The notes under the pieces are model-generated. The model was not told the origin of the DNA. It made no database searches and worked only from the letters and a program-made list of their open reading frames with translations. Below, piece after piece: positions 35,206 through 46,197 of a stretch of 64,000 nt of DNA (position 1 is its first letter; each line of letters begins with the position of its first letter). This DNA is from Polytrichum commune (Eukaryota; Streptophyta; Polytrichopsida; Polytrichales; Polytrichaceae): the NCBI GenBank assembly GCA_950295325.1, contig OX485804.1, forward strand, positions 38,056,429 to 38,120,428. The letters run 5' to 3'. Both the position numbers and the translations under genes were made by a program.

Positions 35206-36599
35206 GACCACCACCCACGTAGCTTGAGCCCACTCGGGGGCGGTGCGTGAGGCCGGGGAGCTTGGGTCCACATTAAATAAGCCACTAACGAGACACACAT
35301 TGAACACGTTATAAAGGGCGTGGAGTTATGAGCCTCCTTTTAAGCCTATAAGTGAGTGAGTGAGGGAGGGAGGGAGGGAGGTAGTGTTTCCCGATGGTCC
35401 GACTGACACCCCCGGTCATTGACCAACCTTGTGATCTCATGACACCACAACCACTTTCTAAGTTAGTTGATGCACTTCTCTCTCTCTCTCTCTCAACTTC
35501 TTTCGCACCGATTGAGCATGTGAGACCTTATTATGCCATGAATGAGTTCCATGAGTCGCCACTCAATTAAGTCACCTCTAAATTACATTTTAGATCCTAA
35601 GTTGGGTCGGGTCGGGGGCGCTCCCTTACATTACATAAGGTACCCTCAAATGGTACAATGGGAACATGTGTGGGTGAATCTTATTTGGTTACTTTTATAC
35701 TAGAGCTTGAGGGTCCTTGACCTACGATGTATAAATTATGTCACTGGTCGAGAAATTGGAGTTGGTCCATGCTCAATGTACATGAGGGGCCAAAGAAATT
35801 AGAGTGAATGGCAATTGTACATGGCATCAAGTGGATACCATTTCATGGTTTACGTAATTTTGTGCTAAGCTTATCAAAAAGAGGTGGGTATAATGAAGGG
35901 AGGGAGGGAGGGAGGTAGCGAGAGATGCCGACCTCAATTGTTGGCCTGAATGAGGGACGCTTCAACTTCATCATAGTCACAAGTTTGTATGTAAACCTGT
36001 AACATGTTTTTTGAGTAGAGCTATGGGACAAGTGTTAATGACTATTGTTGGAGGTGCTCCCTATAGTAATTAGGACAAGGAGGGAGGGGGTTTAGGCCTT
36101 CATGTTGTCTGATATGTCTAGGATTTAAGTGGGTGATATAAAGAGTTGGTGGTTTTCCGTTTTTCTTTTGTTGAGCATGACTAGGGTGAGGTGTTTATAT
36201 ATATATATATATCTTTATTTATTTATTTATTTTGGGGGGGGGGAGGTGGTGGTGATTAGTATGCCAGGTTTAAGTATGGCAATGCATTTGCATGGTCCCA
36301 TTGTGCATGTACGAGGGTATAGCCATGGATGGTTTGTATTATTTGGTGGGGTTTGTAGGTGTGTTCCAATGTTCATGAGGAAGATGTCGTATGTCTTAAA
36401 TTGAGGTGTAGTCACCTTATTTCCGTCTTTATGCCATTGAATTTGTACATAATGTTACAGTTGGAGGAGTTTTGCCCCCTAAGATTATTGCACACTAGAA
36501 GAGGCCAAACATCGTGGGAGTAACCACAACAAGCTTGTCTATACTAGAAACTAACCTTCCAACCATAAAGACCAGAGCTTAACTCAAGTAAGATGTGCA
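35206..36599. other. Unassigned sequence with simple repeats
   Basis: GAGT/GGGA runs at 35351-35381, (TC)n at 35478-35493, GGGA at 35897-35914, and (TA)n then a G-run at 36197-36242. No gene recognised. The 91-codon ORF across the last run is a composition artefact. Confidence 0.35.
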
Positions 36600-36790
36600 G
36601 ATGTTATTCGACCACCTTTCTTTAATCGGACCCATATATCTAATCGTGTGCACTTCGGTGAGGATCGACAAACAAAAAGCATAAAAACACATGTTTCATT
36701 AAAAAGAGATTGGACTACATCTTCAAGTTCCGTTACTTACTTCACGTTCGCTATTGAACACATTCAGGAGGACTCATGCATTCATTTCAG
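36600..36790 (+). repeat. Dispersed repeat family P, copy
   Basis: Contains TCTTTAATCGGACCC, ACATGTTTCATTAAAAAGAG and ATTGGACTACATCTTCA in family order. Confidence 0.45.
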
Positions 36791-37265
36791 AAATAAATTT
36801 AAACATGGTCGCTTCCGATAAGCATAACTAAACAAGGGGAAGTCCGATTCATAATCCGATTTTTGCTGATGCTTCATCATAGATTTGCTGATACAAACAC
36901 AAAAGTTTTGTTGTGTATATCTAATCGGTCGACGATGGAGACCGTGTTTAAAAAAAACAAAGGAAAAACACCCACATAACTTATACCGTATACAAGTTCC
37001 AGTGTCCGAGACCAGCTTTCCCTGACAATCTATGAGGCTACCACTGAGCTTATTAAGTGAAGAGTAGCAAGAAATAGTGCTCCAAGTACTAGAAATCCAG
37101 GTGGCCTCTTTTAGCCCAGGCCATCTTTTGCTGGCATAAAGCATTTGTTGAGATAAACTGTTAATACGGATGACCCACAACTGTCAGAACTCCTACCTTT
37201 TGTTTCTGTTATATGAACACTTTGCCTGAATATATGCTGAGCCAGATCACTAAATAGTCCTATTA
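36791..37265. other. Unassigned spacer
   Basis: The 132-codon minus ORF at 36782-37180 starts in the preceding repeat and has no recognisable domain. Confidence 0.25.
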
Positions 37266-37775
37266 GGGCCACTTCACACCCGAGACTGAGAGCCCGTGAC
37301 CATTACACTTCGAGCACTCTCATTGGTGGAGAAGGCGGAGCCGGTCCAAGTTCGCTACTTCACACTACGCTTGAGGGACCAACGGAGTACGTGAATGCAA
37401 GATGGATGTAAAGTCTACATGGATTCCTACATGGCATCGAATGGATCATGTTGAATGGTCACTTGCACTACCGTATTTTCTAAAACCACCTCTTGGAGGT
37501 AGGCCTAACACAGAACCATTGGGAGACCATGGCAGTCCGAACGCTCACAACAATTGATTTATTCTATTTTATCATGTGCGACGACCCACATGGATAGAAA
37601 TTCGTTGAAATAGCATTTGGTTGAGGGCTTGGTCACATATGACTTCACACTACACGTGAGGGTCCATGACCACACTACATGATTTTGGGGGTGTCTTGGG
37701 ATGGTGTTTGGACACTTTCTTTTGGGCTCTCACAATTTGATGGTCACAACTCTTGACTCATGTGTGAAGTGGCCC
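37266..37775 (+). mobile_element. Harbinger-like MITE family B, copy 3
   Basis: Ends GGGCCACTTCACACCCGAG and CATGTGTGAAGTGGCCC. TTA duplication at 37263-37265 and 37776-37778. Same orientation as copy 2. Confidence 0.8.
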
Positions 37776-37812
37776 TTAGTGTGGGTGGAAACTTAGTGTG
37801 GAAATATGCTCT

Positions 37813-38141
37813 AACCTCCCTAATATCATGCTTGTGGCAACCAAAGTGCACATGATATTAAGGAGGTATGTAGTGTTAACGTGAGTGCGTGATAATAGAG
37901 AATTAATGTAGCATGTGACATTATGAAATAACACAAAGTCAACATTGCAATTATGACAATAATTACAATGATGACAATGTGATGCATGCGAGTGCGTGGT
38001 TTGGATTCTATGGTGGTTTACATTGATCTCCAAACATGTGATACAGGGGGGGGATGTGACAACATGGAGTGAGATTTCTGTTGTAAGCATTTGTTTCCTA
38101 GGGTTTCGGAATATAAGAGAAGATTTGACATTAAGGAGGTT
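37813..38141 (-). mobile_element. MITE family I, copy 3
   Basis: Ends TAACCTCCCTAATATCATG and GACATTAAGGAGGTT are inverted. It is collinear with 33583-33916. The 104-codon minus ORF inside is partly mirrored in copy 1 but interrupted in copy 2. Confidence 0.6.
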
Positions 38142-38169
38142 GTTATCACAGATTTTAGGGTGTAATTAG

Positions 38170-38480
38170 CCTGGGCCACACTAATTTTCTAGTCAAGCTG
38201 GAAGTAATGTGGATCAAGGACTCATGGTCTTCCCCTGAGTCTTCATGAAGACTCGTGACCAACATGTTGAATATAAGTTATGGGACAAAAGTAGCACAAA
38301 CTACAAGTAATTACCCACATTAACTCTCTAGAAAAAAACAATCAATGTGGCCCATGCTAATTTCTTGCTAGGAATTTAGTGTGGGTTGGAAATTAATGTG
38401 GCCCACATTACTTCTCACTATGAGAATTAGTGTGGGCTCTAGAAAAATATTGTGGCCCAAAGTAATAGGACTATCTAGTG
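38170..38480 (-). mobile_element. Tc1/mariner-like MITE family G, copy 2 (truncated)
   Basis: It is the reverse complement of 42100-42438 over most of its length (GGGCCACACTAATTTTCTAG, ATATAAGTTATGGGACAAAA). It ends CTATCTAGTG followed by TA. The other terminus is lost. Confidence 0.55.
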
Positions 38481-38589
38481 TAGTTTTAAAATAAAAATCA
38501 TAAAAAAGGAAAGGAAAGAAAGATGACTATCACGTTCCCACTGACAAGAATTAAGCTTATGGTGTTGCATTATCTTCGAGGTGGTCTAA

Positions 38590-39717
38590 GGGCCGGTTCA
38601 CATGGTTCCAATCCCAAGATCCACTCATGTTAGCAAGTCCCAACATGGAGGCAATGTCCCAACTTTTGAGCCTCAAGAAACCACTGAAATTTGGTTAATT
38701 ACCATTAAAATCATATAATGATTATTTTATGCAAAAAATATCACGGGACTTGTGTTGGGAGTTGTATCTACATCTTTTTGTCTAATTAATGTGGATTGCT
38801 ATTCGTAGTGATGTGTGGCTATAACTTTTTACTTACATTTGTTTTTACCAACAAAGTTGTATCATATTCTTCGGTGTGCATACTAACTACTTACATTGCT
38901 TGGGTAAAAAATGATACTCTTGGTAAAACATTATAGCAATGCAAAATTGGGCACAAGCACAATCAAGTAGACAACTCTAGTACCATGCATAGGTTCAAGT
39001 GAAAGAGATTCAAAACTATATACTAACTTTGAGTTTTGTGGGGAAAAAAAAATCATAAACATTTGAGAAACACATTGATCTACAAAGCCAAGCAATTTAT
39101 GTTGACAAGGTGGGAAAAAAAAGTCTACAAAATTTAGAAGATAATGCAAGTAGTGTGCAAAGTAGGTATATCGAACAAATAATTCTCTAAAATTTGTTTC
39201 AAATATGATAAAATCACATTAAATTGACAATTTCAATTTTTTGTAATGATGCCCTCAAGTTTATAATGAATTCAAAGCATATGAAAAAATAAATCCAACT
39301 TCAAAATAGTTAGGGTCATGACCTCTATGTCCAAAAACTAGATTTAGCCATTACCTTTTGGCCATTACTTCTAATGATAGCTTTGAAGATCTCATCTTGA
39401 TATTTTATATTTGAACACCTAACACAATATGAAGGTTGTTGTGAAAAGAAATCCAATTTAAACAACACTTTGCTACTACTTTTAGGTGTTTGACCAAAAA
39501 AAGTATGGTTTTAGTATACCAAAGCACCTTTTCCGTATACTTGATCGTGCTTGGTCCAACTCCAAATGGTAACCCACACTAATTAGACCAAAAGTGCAGC
39601 TTTTTGCTTGACCCAACTCTCAACACAAGTCCCAAGCCTCACCACCAAAAGTGTTGCCATGTAGGCATCTATGTCATACTTGGGACTTAGAACTTGGGAT
39701 CCCATGTGGACCGGCCC
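38590..39717. mobile_element. 1.13-kb non-autonomous Harbinger-like element
   Basis: Ends GGGCCGGTTCACATGG and CCATGTGGACCGGCCC are perfectly inverted over 16 bp, apart from one mismatch. TAA is duplicated at 38587-38589 and 39718-39720. The interior holds further inverted pieces (GGGACTTGTGTTGGGAG against CTCTCAACACAAGTCCC) but no transposase. Confidence 0.75.
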
Positions 39718-40057
39718 TAAGTCTATATGTAATCTAAAAAAAACATCACATGAATAAGAAAGACTCTGAAGACTATCACCTCCCTTTCAAACACAAAAAG
39801 CATATGTTTTCTAGGCAATTGACTTGCGTCACTGGAAACTTGTCTTACATCATGCAAATATGCAAATGTTAGATTTGCAATGTTCTTCTAATGATGCAGG
39901 CAATTGTTTAGGATTCGTATGGTAGTGAAATGTGAACGCCTTGAATGGGTGTGGACAAGTCGGCTTGCACCTATCTCCCTTAATAGATATATCATATATC
40001 CCTTAATCTTGCACCTATCTCATGTGATTGGTAGAAATCTCCAGCTCACTAGATCAT

Positions 40058-41163
40058 GGCAGACATTAAGTCCCCCCATACGAACTATGGGGGGTGTCAG
40101 ATCCGTTGCGGGGGCAGCCTCCTCGGAAATTTCTGAACCCGACCGAAAACTGCTGCCCGCCCCGCCCAACTTCAAAAAAAATATTGCTCTTGCATTCTTG
40201 AAGGCCGCTTGACTACAAATCCCATATTGAGTGCACTTCACCTTCAAGCTCTAAAATCCAATATATATGTGCACTTCCCCCTAGTAAATAACAATTCATT
40301 GCCCGGAAGTGAAACCATCAATGAAGCATGTAATTAACTTGGAGGTCAAATAAAATTACAAAATCCTCATTAACATTGAGGTTATAATTTTTATGACTTA
40401 CCATTTGAAATTGTCTTTGTCATTCTAAAGTGAAACCTAAATTTAGTGTGCTGATTTAGTATGTATATTTTATAATATTTTAGTAATGCCGTCTACTTTC
40501 ACAAGTATTCATACACATTCAAACCAATTAAGTGTGATTTAATGTAATTAAGTCTAATTAATTCTGATTAATTCTAATTAAGCCCAAATAAACCAGAAAG
40601 TATGCTTACCAAATTAAGTAAGACACTTTCAAATAATTACATTAAATCACACGTAATTATGAATTAATTAATTAATTCCAGTAATTACATTAATTGATTT
40701 GAGTGTGTATGAATACTTGTGAAAGTAGATGGCATTACTAAATTAATTGTAAAATATACATACTAAATCAGCACACTAAATTTAGGTTTCACTTTAGAAT
40801 GACAAAGACAATTTCAAATGGTAAGTCATAAAAATTATAACCTCAATGTTAATGAGGATTTTGTAATTTTATTTGACCTCCAAGTTAATTACATGCTTCA
40901 TTGATGGTTTCACTTCCAGGCAATGAATTGCTATTTACTAGTGGGAAATGCACATATATATTGGATTTTAGAGCTTGAAGGTGAAGTGCACTCAATATGG
41001 GATTTGTAGTCAAGCGGCCTTCAAGAATGCAAGAGCAATATTTTTTTTGAAGTTGGGCGGGGCGGGCAGCAGTTTTCGGTCGGGTTCAGAAATTTCCGAG
41101 GAGGCTGCCCCCGCCCGGATCTGACACCCCCCATAGTTCGTATGGGGGGACTTAATGTCTGCC
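40058..41163. mobile_element. 1.1-kb foldback element with ~480-bp arms and 9-bp target duplication
   Basis: The left arm starts GGCAGACATTAAGTCCCCCC. The right arm ends with its complement, GGGGGGACTTAATGTCTGCC. The arms stay paired with few mismatches over about 480 bp, down to an AT-rich loop near 40545-40690. CTAGATCAT lies on both sides (40049-40057 and 41164-41172). Long terminal repeats with a 9-bp duplication fit a non-autonomous Mutator-like element. Short ORFs here are mirror images of each other. Confidence 0.85.
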
Positions 41164-41364
41164 CTAGATCATACCCCATGTTGTGATTGAATGGACCATA
41201 GGTTATAGGGTGCATCATAAATCACGTGCTAAGAAGGTTGCCCATATGAGTACTTATAGTACATATAATCTGAATGTGAAATTTTCTCAAACAATCAACT
41301 ACAAATTATTTGTTGCACAATTAATGTTATAACTTACAAGCATTAAGGTACGTAGGCCTTGTTT

Positions 41365-41515
41365 GATCATTCTTCTTGATTGGACACCTACCTATATGTG
41401 AGTGGCATATGGCAAGACTTGAAGTCAAAAATGGATACCATATAGATACATGTTACAAGGAGATTGGAGTACGTGCTTAAATTTAGAGATCATTCTATGT
41501 TCAATAGTCAAATCC
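41365..41515 (+). repeat. Dispersed repeat family P, copy
   Basis: TTCTTCTTGATTGGACACCT, AGTGGCATATGG, ATTGGAGTACGTGCTTAAAT and TATGTTCAATAGTCAA are in family order. It is followed to about 41650 by a downstream block seen also at 29440 and 46220. Confidence 0.55.
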
Positions 41516-42097
41516 TTTGAAAAATTTAACGAACCTTCACTTTGGTCTCTTATAACTCATAAATCTCTGTGACATCTCTACTATAATTTTGAGACTTGAA
41601 TTATAAACTTTGCGATTCACAATTGCTACTGAATGAGACAATTCTCAAACCGATCCAATAGTCATAAATGTTTGTGGAATTGGAAGTGCTTGCAGTAGGG
41701 TCACACGCCTTGGGCACACCATACACCACATTATGGTTTAGATGTACCTATATATATATTAACAAACTCCTTGTAATCATTTATGATTTATATTCACCAT
41801 CCTCGACCATGCATAGCATGGTTTTGCACCTTATGGGGCCATCCCTAGATAAATGTCTTTGCAACAAGAATAATGGACCAATTCATACACATTAAGGATG
41901 CAACCACGTCTAGTATGGTCAAGAGTGTGGGCACACGTATATTTTGACTTATCCTTGGGATTCCTATAGTGTGCCCACATTGTACACTATCACGGAAGAA
42001 AACAATGTGCAACCCTAGTTACATGTAAATCTTCAACCAATCACTATGTTCTGAATTTTTTTTGCTTCAAGTGATGGGTAAGTTACCAAACTGAAGC
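41516..42097. other. Repeat-family P downstream block and spacer
   Basis: CTTCACTTTGGTCTCTTATAAC and GAGACTTGAATTATAAACTT recur after several P copies (29440, 46220 and 50220). The rest is unassigned. Confidence 0.4.
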
Positions 42098-42099
42098 TA

Positions 42100-42438
42100 C
42101 ACTAAATAGTCCTAATAATGTGGGTCACAATACTCTTTCTAAAGCCCACGTAATTCTTAGTATGAGAATTAATGTGGGCCACATGATTTGATCCACATTA
42201 AATTTAGAGTAAAAAATTAGAGTGGACCACAATAGTTGTTTCGTAGAAAATTAATGTTTCATGCTACTTTTGTCCCATAAGTAATATTCAATGTGTTGGT
42301 CGGAAGTCTTTATGAAGAAGTAGGGGAAGACCCGGGGCCTTGGACCCACATTAATTCCATCTTGACTAGAAAGTTAGTGTGGCCCCCATTAATTATTTCC
42401 ACGCTATTTTCTGCCTGCACTAATAGAACGATTTAGTG
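42100..42438 (+). mobile_element. Tc1/mariner-like MITE family G, copy 1
   Basis: Ends CACTAAATAGTCCTAATAA and GAACGATTTAGTG are inverted. TA lies on both sides (42098-42099 and 42439-42440). The interior is non-coding. Confidence 0.6.
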
Positions 42439-42440
42439 TA

Positions 42441-43279
42441 GTGAGAATGCAAATTCTAGTGAACCTATTCTCACTTCCTAAGTCCAAGAATTGATAGAAA
42501 GACCATCCATAAATCAACATAATAATTAATTAACCTTTGGACGGTCACAATGCGTGGATGGCTAAGGGTTAGGAGGAGATTTGCATGTGTGTGTGGGGAA
42601 AGAATTGAGAAGCTCCGCAAGATGGATTGTGTTATTTGTGGAGAAAGAGTAGGATTTCGATGAGACATCATCATTTGAAACCATTAAAGGTGTTTCTTGA
42701 AGGTAGGTTTTGGTGGTGAGCATCACCTTCAGTGGGTGTACATATGCTTGCATCAAAGAGAGGAAGCCACTTGTTGATTAGATAGCAACACATTGCACAC
42801 TATTTTCAATCCAAGAGAGCTATTGTAACCTACAACATGGACCTCTAATGGTCAATATCTTAGATTGGTAAATAACGTGGACCCACAATATTATCCCTAA
42901 TGTTAAGGGTGGCTTAAACCTAAGGGCTTGCCCTTGGGGGAAATAGGTGTTAGTTGGCTTGTTTGTGCCCATTCAAGGTGTTCGCCTTCAAAAGGAGACA
43001 ATAGTTGTTTGGCCCAATCTAATTTTCGTAATGCACATTTTAGGATTACATATAGATATAGACCAACTCGAAAATGAAGCAACACTAAAATTCACACCGG
43101 TGACAACATTGGAGTAGCCTTTCTTTTCCAATCTACCCTTGAATTATGTTTTTAGTGTGGAAATAAGCGTGATATTGCAATCCACAAATAACCATAACCA
43201 ATATAGCTTACATGATAATTTTGACTACGTTGTCCAGGTTGCCCAAAAACATTGTCCAAGATGATTTTTGGGCATAATT
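42441..43279. other. Unassigned sequence
   Basis: No gene recognised. Confidence 0.3.
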
Positions 43280-43555
43280 AGTCAAGATCCTAATGTTTCC
43301 ATATCCAACCAATTACGTGTTGTGATCTTTCGATGTTTCCTGATTAATGTGAGGTATATTCCATAGATTCATTTACAATTATCGGTATTTTTTTATGAGC
43401 TTTTGAACTCCAACCGATTCTTTCTCAAACTCAACCGGTTACATGTTGTGATCTTTTGACGTTTCCTTATTCATTCAAGATATATTCCATAGATTCTTTT
43501 ACAATTATCGGTATTTTTTCCGAGGTTTTGAGCTTTAACCGGTTATCAACCGGTT
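43280..43555. repeat. Tandem pair of ~130-bp units
   Basis: GTGTTGTGATCTTT..GATATATTCCATAGATTC..TTTACAATTATCGGTATTTTTT occurs twice, with ACCGGTT motifs between. Confidence 0.6.
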
Positions 43556-44617
43556 CATCTATAACTAGCGGTCGGTTCTCCCCGCACAATGCTAGGCATT
43601 GTCCATGAGTCAACGTGGATCCACTTTAATATTGGGCCATGTGAAGGGGCGGGTCTTTTTGGTCGCTTTTTAGTGGGCCACCATGTCAAAAATTTCAAGC
43701 AACTGCCATGCCCAAAGCATGCCTTTGAATATATGTTAACGTAGTTTGTCAACACTTGGAGGACCGGGAATCTCCGATGTGCAATTGCACTTGTACTTTA
43801 CGGAAACTCTCAAACTTCGACCCGCTTCGCGTGTACTTAAAACTTATGAGAAGCTTATATACGATGTTTCCAAGATGTGCTCCGGGTTCTTAAAGTTGAG
43901 TTTAGGGTTAATTCATGTGAGATATAAGTGTTAATCGTGTTTAGTGAACAAGCCCAAGCATAATCAACTCTCTAAACGACTTGGTTCTTTGGTGATTCGG
44001 TTGACATAAAATTTCTTTCCATCAAGAGCGAGCAGTTTGTGTTTTCTCCGGATCTCATGGCACAACATCACCTGCTTTAATTAGGTTCATTTGTTGCACA
44101 TACATTAGAGGTACTTGTATAATGTCTTGGAATCGAACTTCCGTTGAGTTGGTTAAAACGTGAGTTTGAGAGTTTATATACATAAAAGTCACCTAAGTTT
44201 TAAAGGGTTGTTATGGATTTAAGACAACCTTGGGACTTTGAGGGACTCGTGGCAAGCGTATGAGACTGAGGCAACTCATCTTGCGCCAATAAAATTTATT
44301 GAAATCTACTACCCTCGTAGATTTGCAAGAAGATTCACCGGTGCAAGAGGAGCCGCCTAGGTCTCAATATGCTTGTAGCGGCTTCACATATAAACTCTGT
44401 TACAACCATATGAGTCATGGGCACTTATCTTCTGTCACTTAAAAGTTGTGTTGTGCATCACTAGAAGGAGAAAAATTTGTAAATCGAGCACAATGGTAGA
44501 TGTGCATATATTCTTGCACCGACACATGACAAGTTTTTGGGACTCGTATATATGTTGGTAGTGAGAACTTCCCAAGAACCATACAAATACCTCATCATTA
44601 CACACGCACGGTGCCAT
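43556..44617. other. Unassigned sequence
   Basis: No gene recognised on either strand. Confidence 0.3.
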
Positions 44618-45300
44618 AACTCTTATGCTTCGTATGCCAAATAAATATCAATAATCTCAACCAAGGACTCGTTGTGTCCCCCACATGTCAATAAGTGGAA
44701 TTGACTTGTTGTTGGTAACTTCAAAGCACGAGTCAAAACACAACAAGTCCTTGTATTCAAACGGTCGCACACATGAGCCTATATATGCATCGTAGGTAGG
44801 TCGAGGGGCCGATTTGATCCAAATCAACTCCACCATGCTAAGCCGGGGTCTTTGATACCATTTCCGGTGTTATATAGTCTCCAAACATAACTACCACTTC
44901 ATAGCATAGGAATATTCCATCGCCTTTGAGCTTCCGTAGACAACACAAAACTTCTCCTGGCCATTCAACTCTTACACTCCGTAATGCCAAGTACGTTTTC
45001 AATAACCTCAGCCAAGGAGTTGTGGTAACCCAATCGACTTCTTATCAGTATCTTCAATACACAATAAGTCGCACAAATGAACCTATTCATTGTAACTAGA
45101 GTTGAGGGCTAACGAATTCCAGATTGAGCCCGGTGTACTAATTTGGGGTCTCTAATGCCATTTCCGATGTTAAATAGGCATTAAAAGCACACCGTTCCAT
45201 AGCATGGAATATTCCACCATTTTCTCCACCTTCCCAACGTTCGAGCTTCCCTAGACAACACAACACGAAGCTCTCGATCCGTAGCCATTCAAGAGGTGTG
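44618..45300. repeat. Tandem pair of ~345-bp units
   Basis: Both units contain AT(G)CCAA(A/G)TA, AATAA(T/C)CTCA(A/G)CCAAGGA, GGGGTCT(T/C)T(G/A)AT(A/G)CCATTTCCG and GAATATTCCA(T/C)C in the same order (for example 44855 and 45148). No coding signal. Confidence 0.6.
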
Positions 45301-45634
45301 ACGTTACATACCGTATTTTGTTCTGAAATGTGGCAGCCATGACTTTATTGATGGCTCCGCCAATAAAGAGAGGGAGGGAGAGGACACTCACTTGCTACTA
45401 AGTCACTTCACACATTATGTTATGTTAGTAAGCAGTTATGTGGCTAAGAGACCGGGGTGCATACCAAGTTCATCAATATTAAGTACCTCACCAAGCAACC
45501 GGGACACATGAATTGAGCAACATGTGTTAATGAGATCCTTTTGTTGGGACCCACACCTATTGCATGTGGATGTGACAAGCTCTTATTAAGGTGTGTATAT
45601 GTTTGTGTGTGTGTGTGGGGGGGGGGGTGTCTCT

Positions 45635-45780
45635 CTTCTTAATTGGATAGGGTCCTTTATTAATATGAGATTGTGTAACAATGGGTAATTAAGGCGTGTG
45701 TCACAATGAGATTGGACTATGTGTATGTTTAGAATATGGAAATCGTACAAGGTTCAATATTTAACATAACTGGGAGGGTT
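45635..45780 (+). repeat. Dispersed repeat family P, copy
   Basis: CTCTTCTTAATTGGATAGGG, GAGATTGGACTATGTGTATG and TTCAATATTTAACATAACTG in order. Confidence 0.5.
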
Positions 45781-45783
45781 TAA

Positions 45784-46197
45784 GGGCATGTTTAGACTAT
45801 GGTGAAGAAGTGCATCAGTTAGTTGAGTAGTTTAGCCAAGGGCAAGGTTGCTTGAGGCAATGGTTGGTATGGCGGACAAGATGAAAAAATGACAATATAA
45901 ATTTGCCTCGAGTTGGTGTTATCTGGAGGCCAAGTTTCTTGTCCAAGGGTTTGACGTTGTCCAAGAAACTTGACCTCCAAACAACCCCCCACCCCTTCCC
46001 CCGGCCCCCACCAAAAAGTGTTGCCATCTTGGCAACCATGTCATTTTTTCATCCATGCTTGAAGTTCTCCACTGGAGAAGTTTTGGATGTAGTCTATACC
46101 CCGGCTGGTGAAGAACTCGTTTTGTAGCCAATCACATTGGTACACTCTCCTAAAGTCCTTGACCAATGCACTTCTTCACCGTAGTCCAAACTGGCCC
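45784..46197. mobile_element. Harbinger-like foldback MITE, 414 bp
   Basis: Ends GGGCATGTTTAGACTATGG and CCGTAGTCCAAACTGGCCC are inverted. GTGAAGAAGTGCAT and its complement stand just inside. The flanks are TAA and CAA, a decayed TAA duplication. The centre is again palindromic around AAGTTTCTTG. Confidence 0.6.

Noticed and set aside
5653..38090. Similar short proteins (..DFVLFHN.TCY.NSLLSR..) predicted at 5653 and 37776
   Set aside because: Both are translations of MITE family I. The copy at 33583 does not keep the frame.
39904..41218. ORFs with matching GGVRS and KKI.LL.. segments at 39904 (+) and 41021 (-)
   Set aside because: They are the two arms of one foldback element read on opposite strands.
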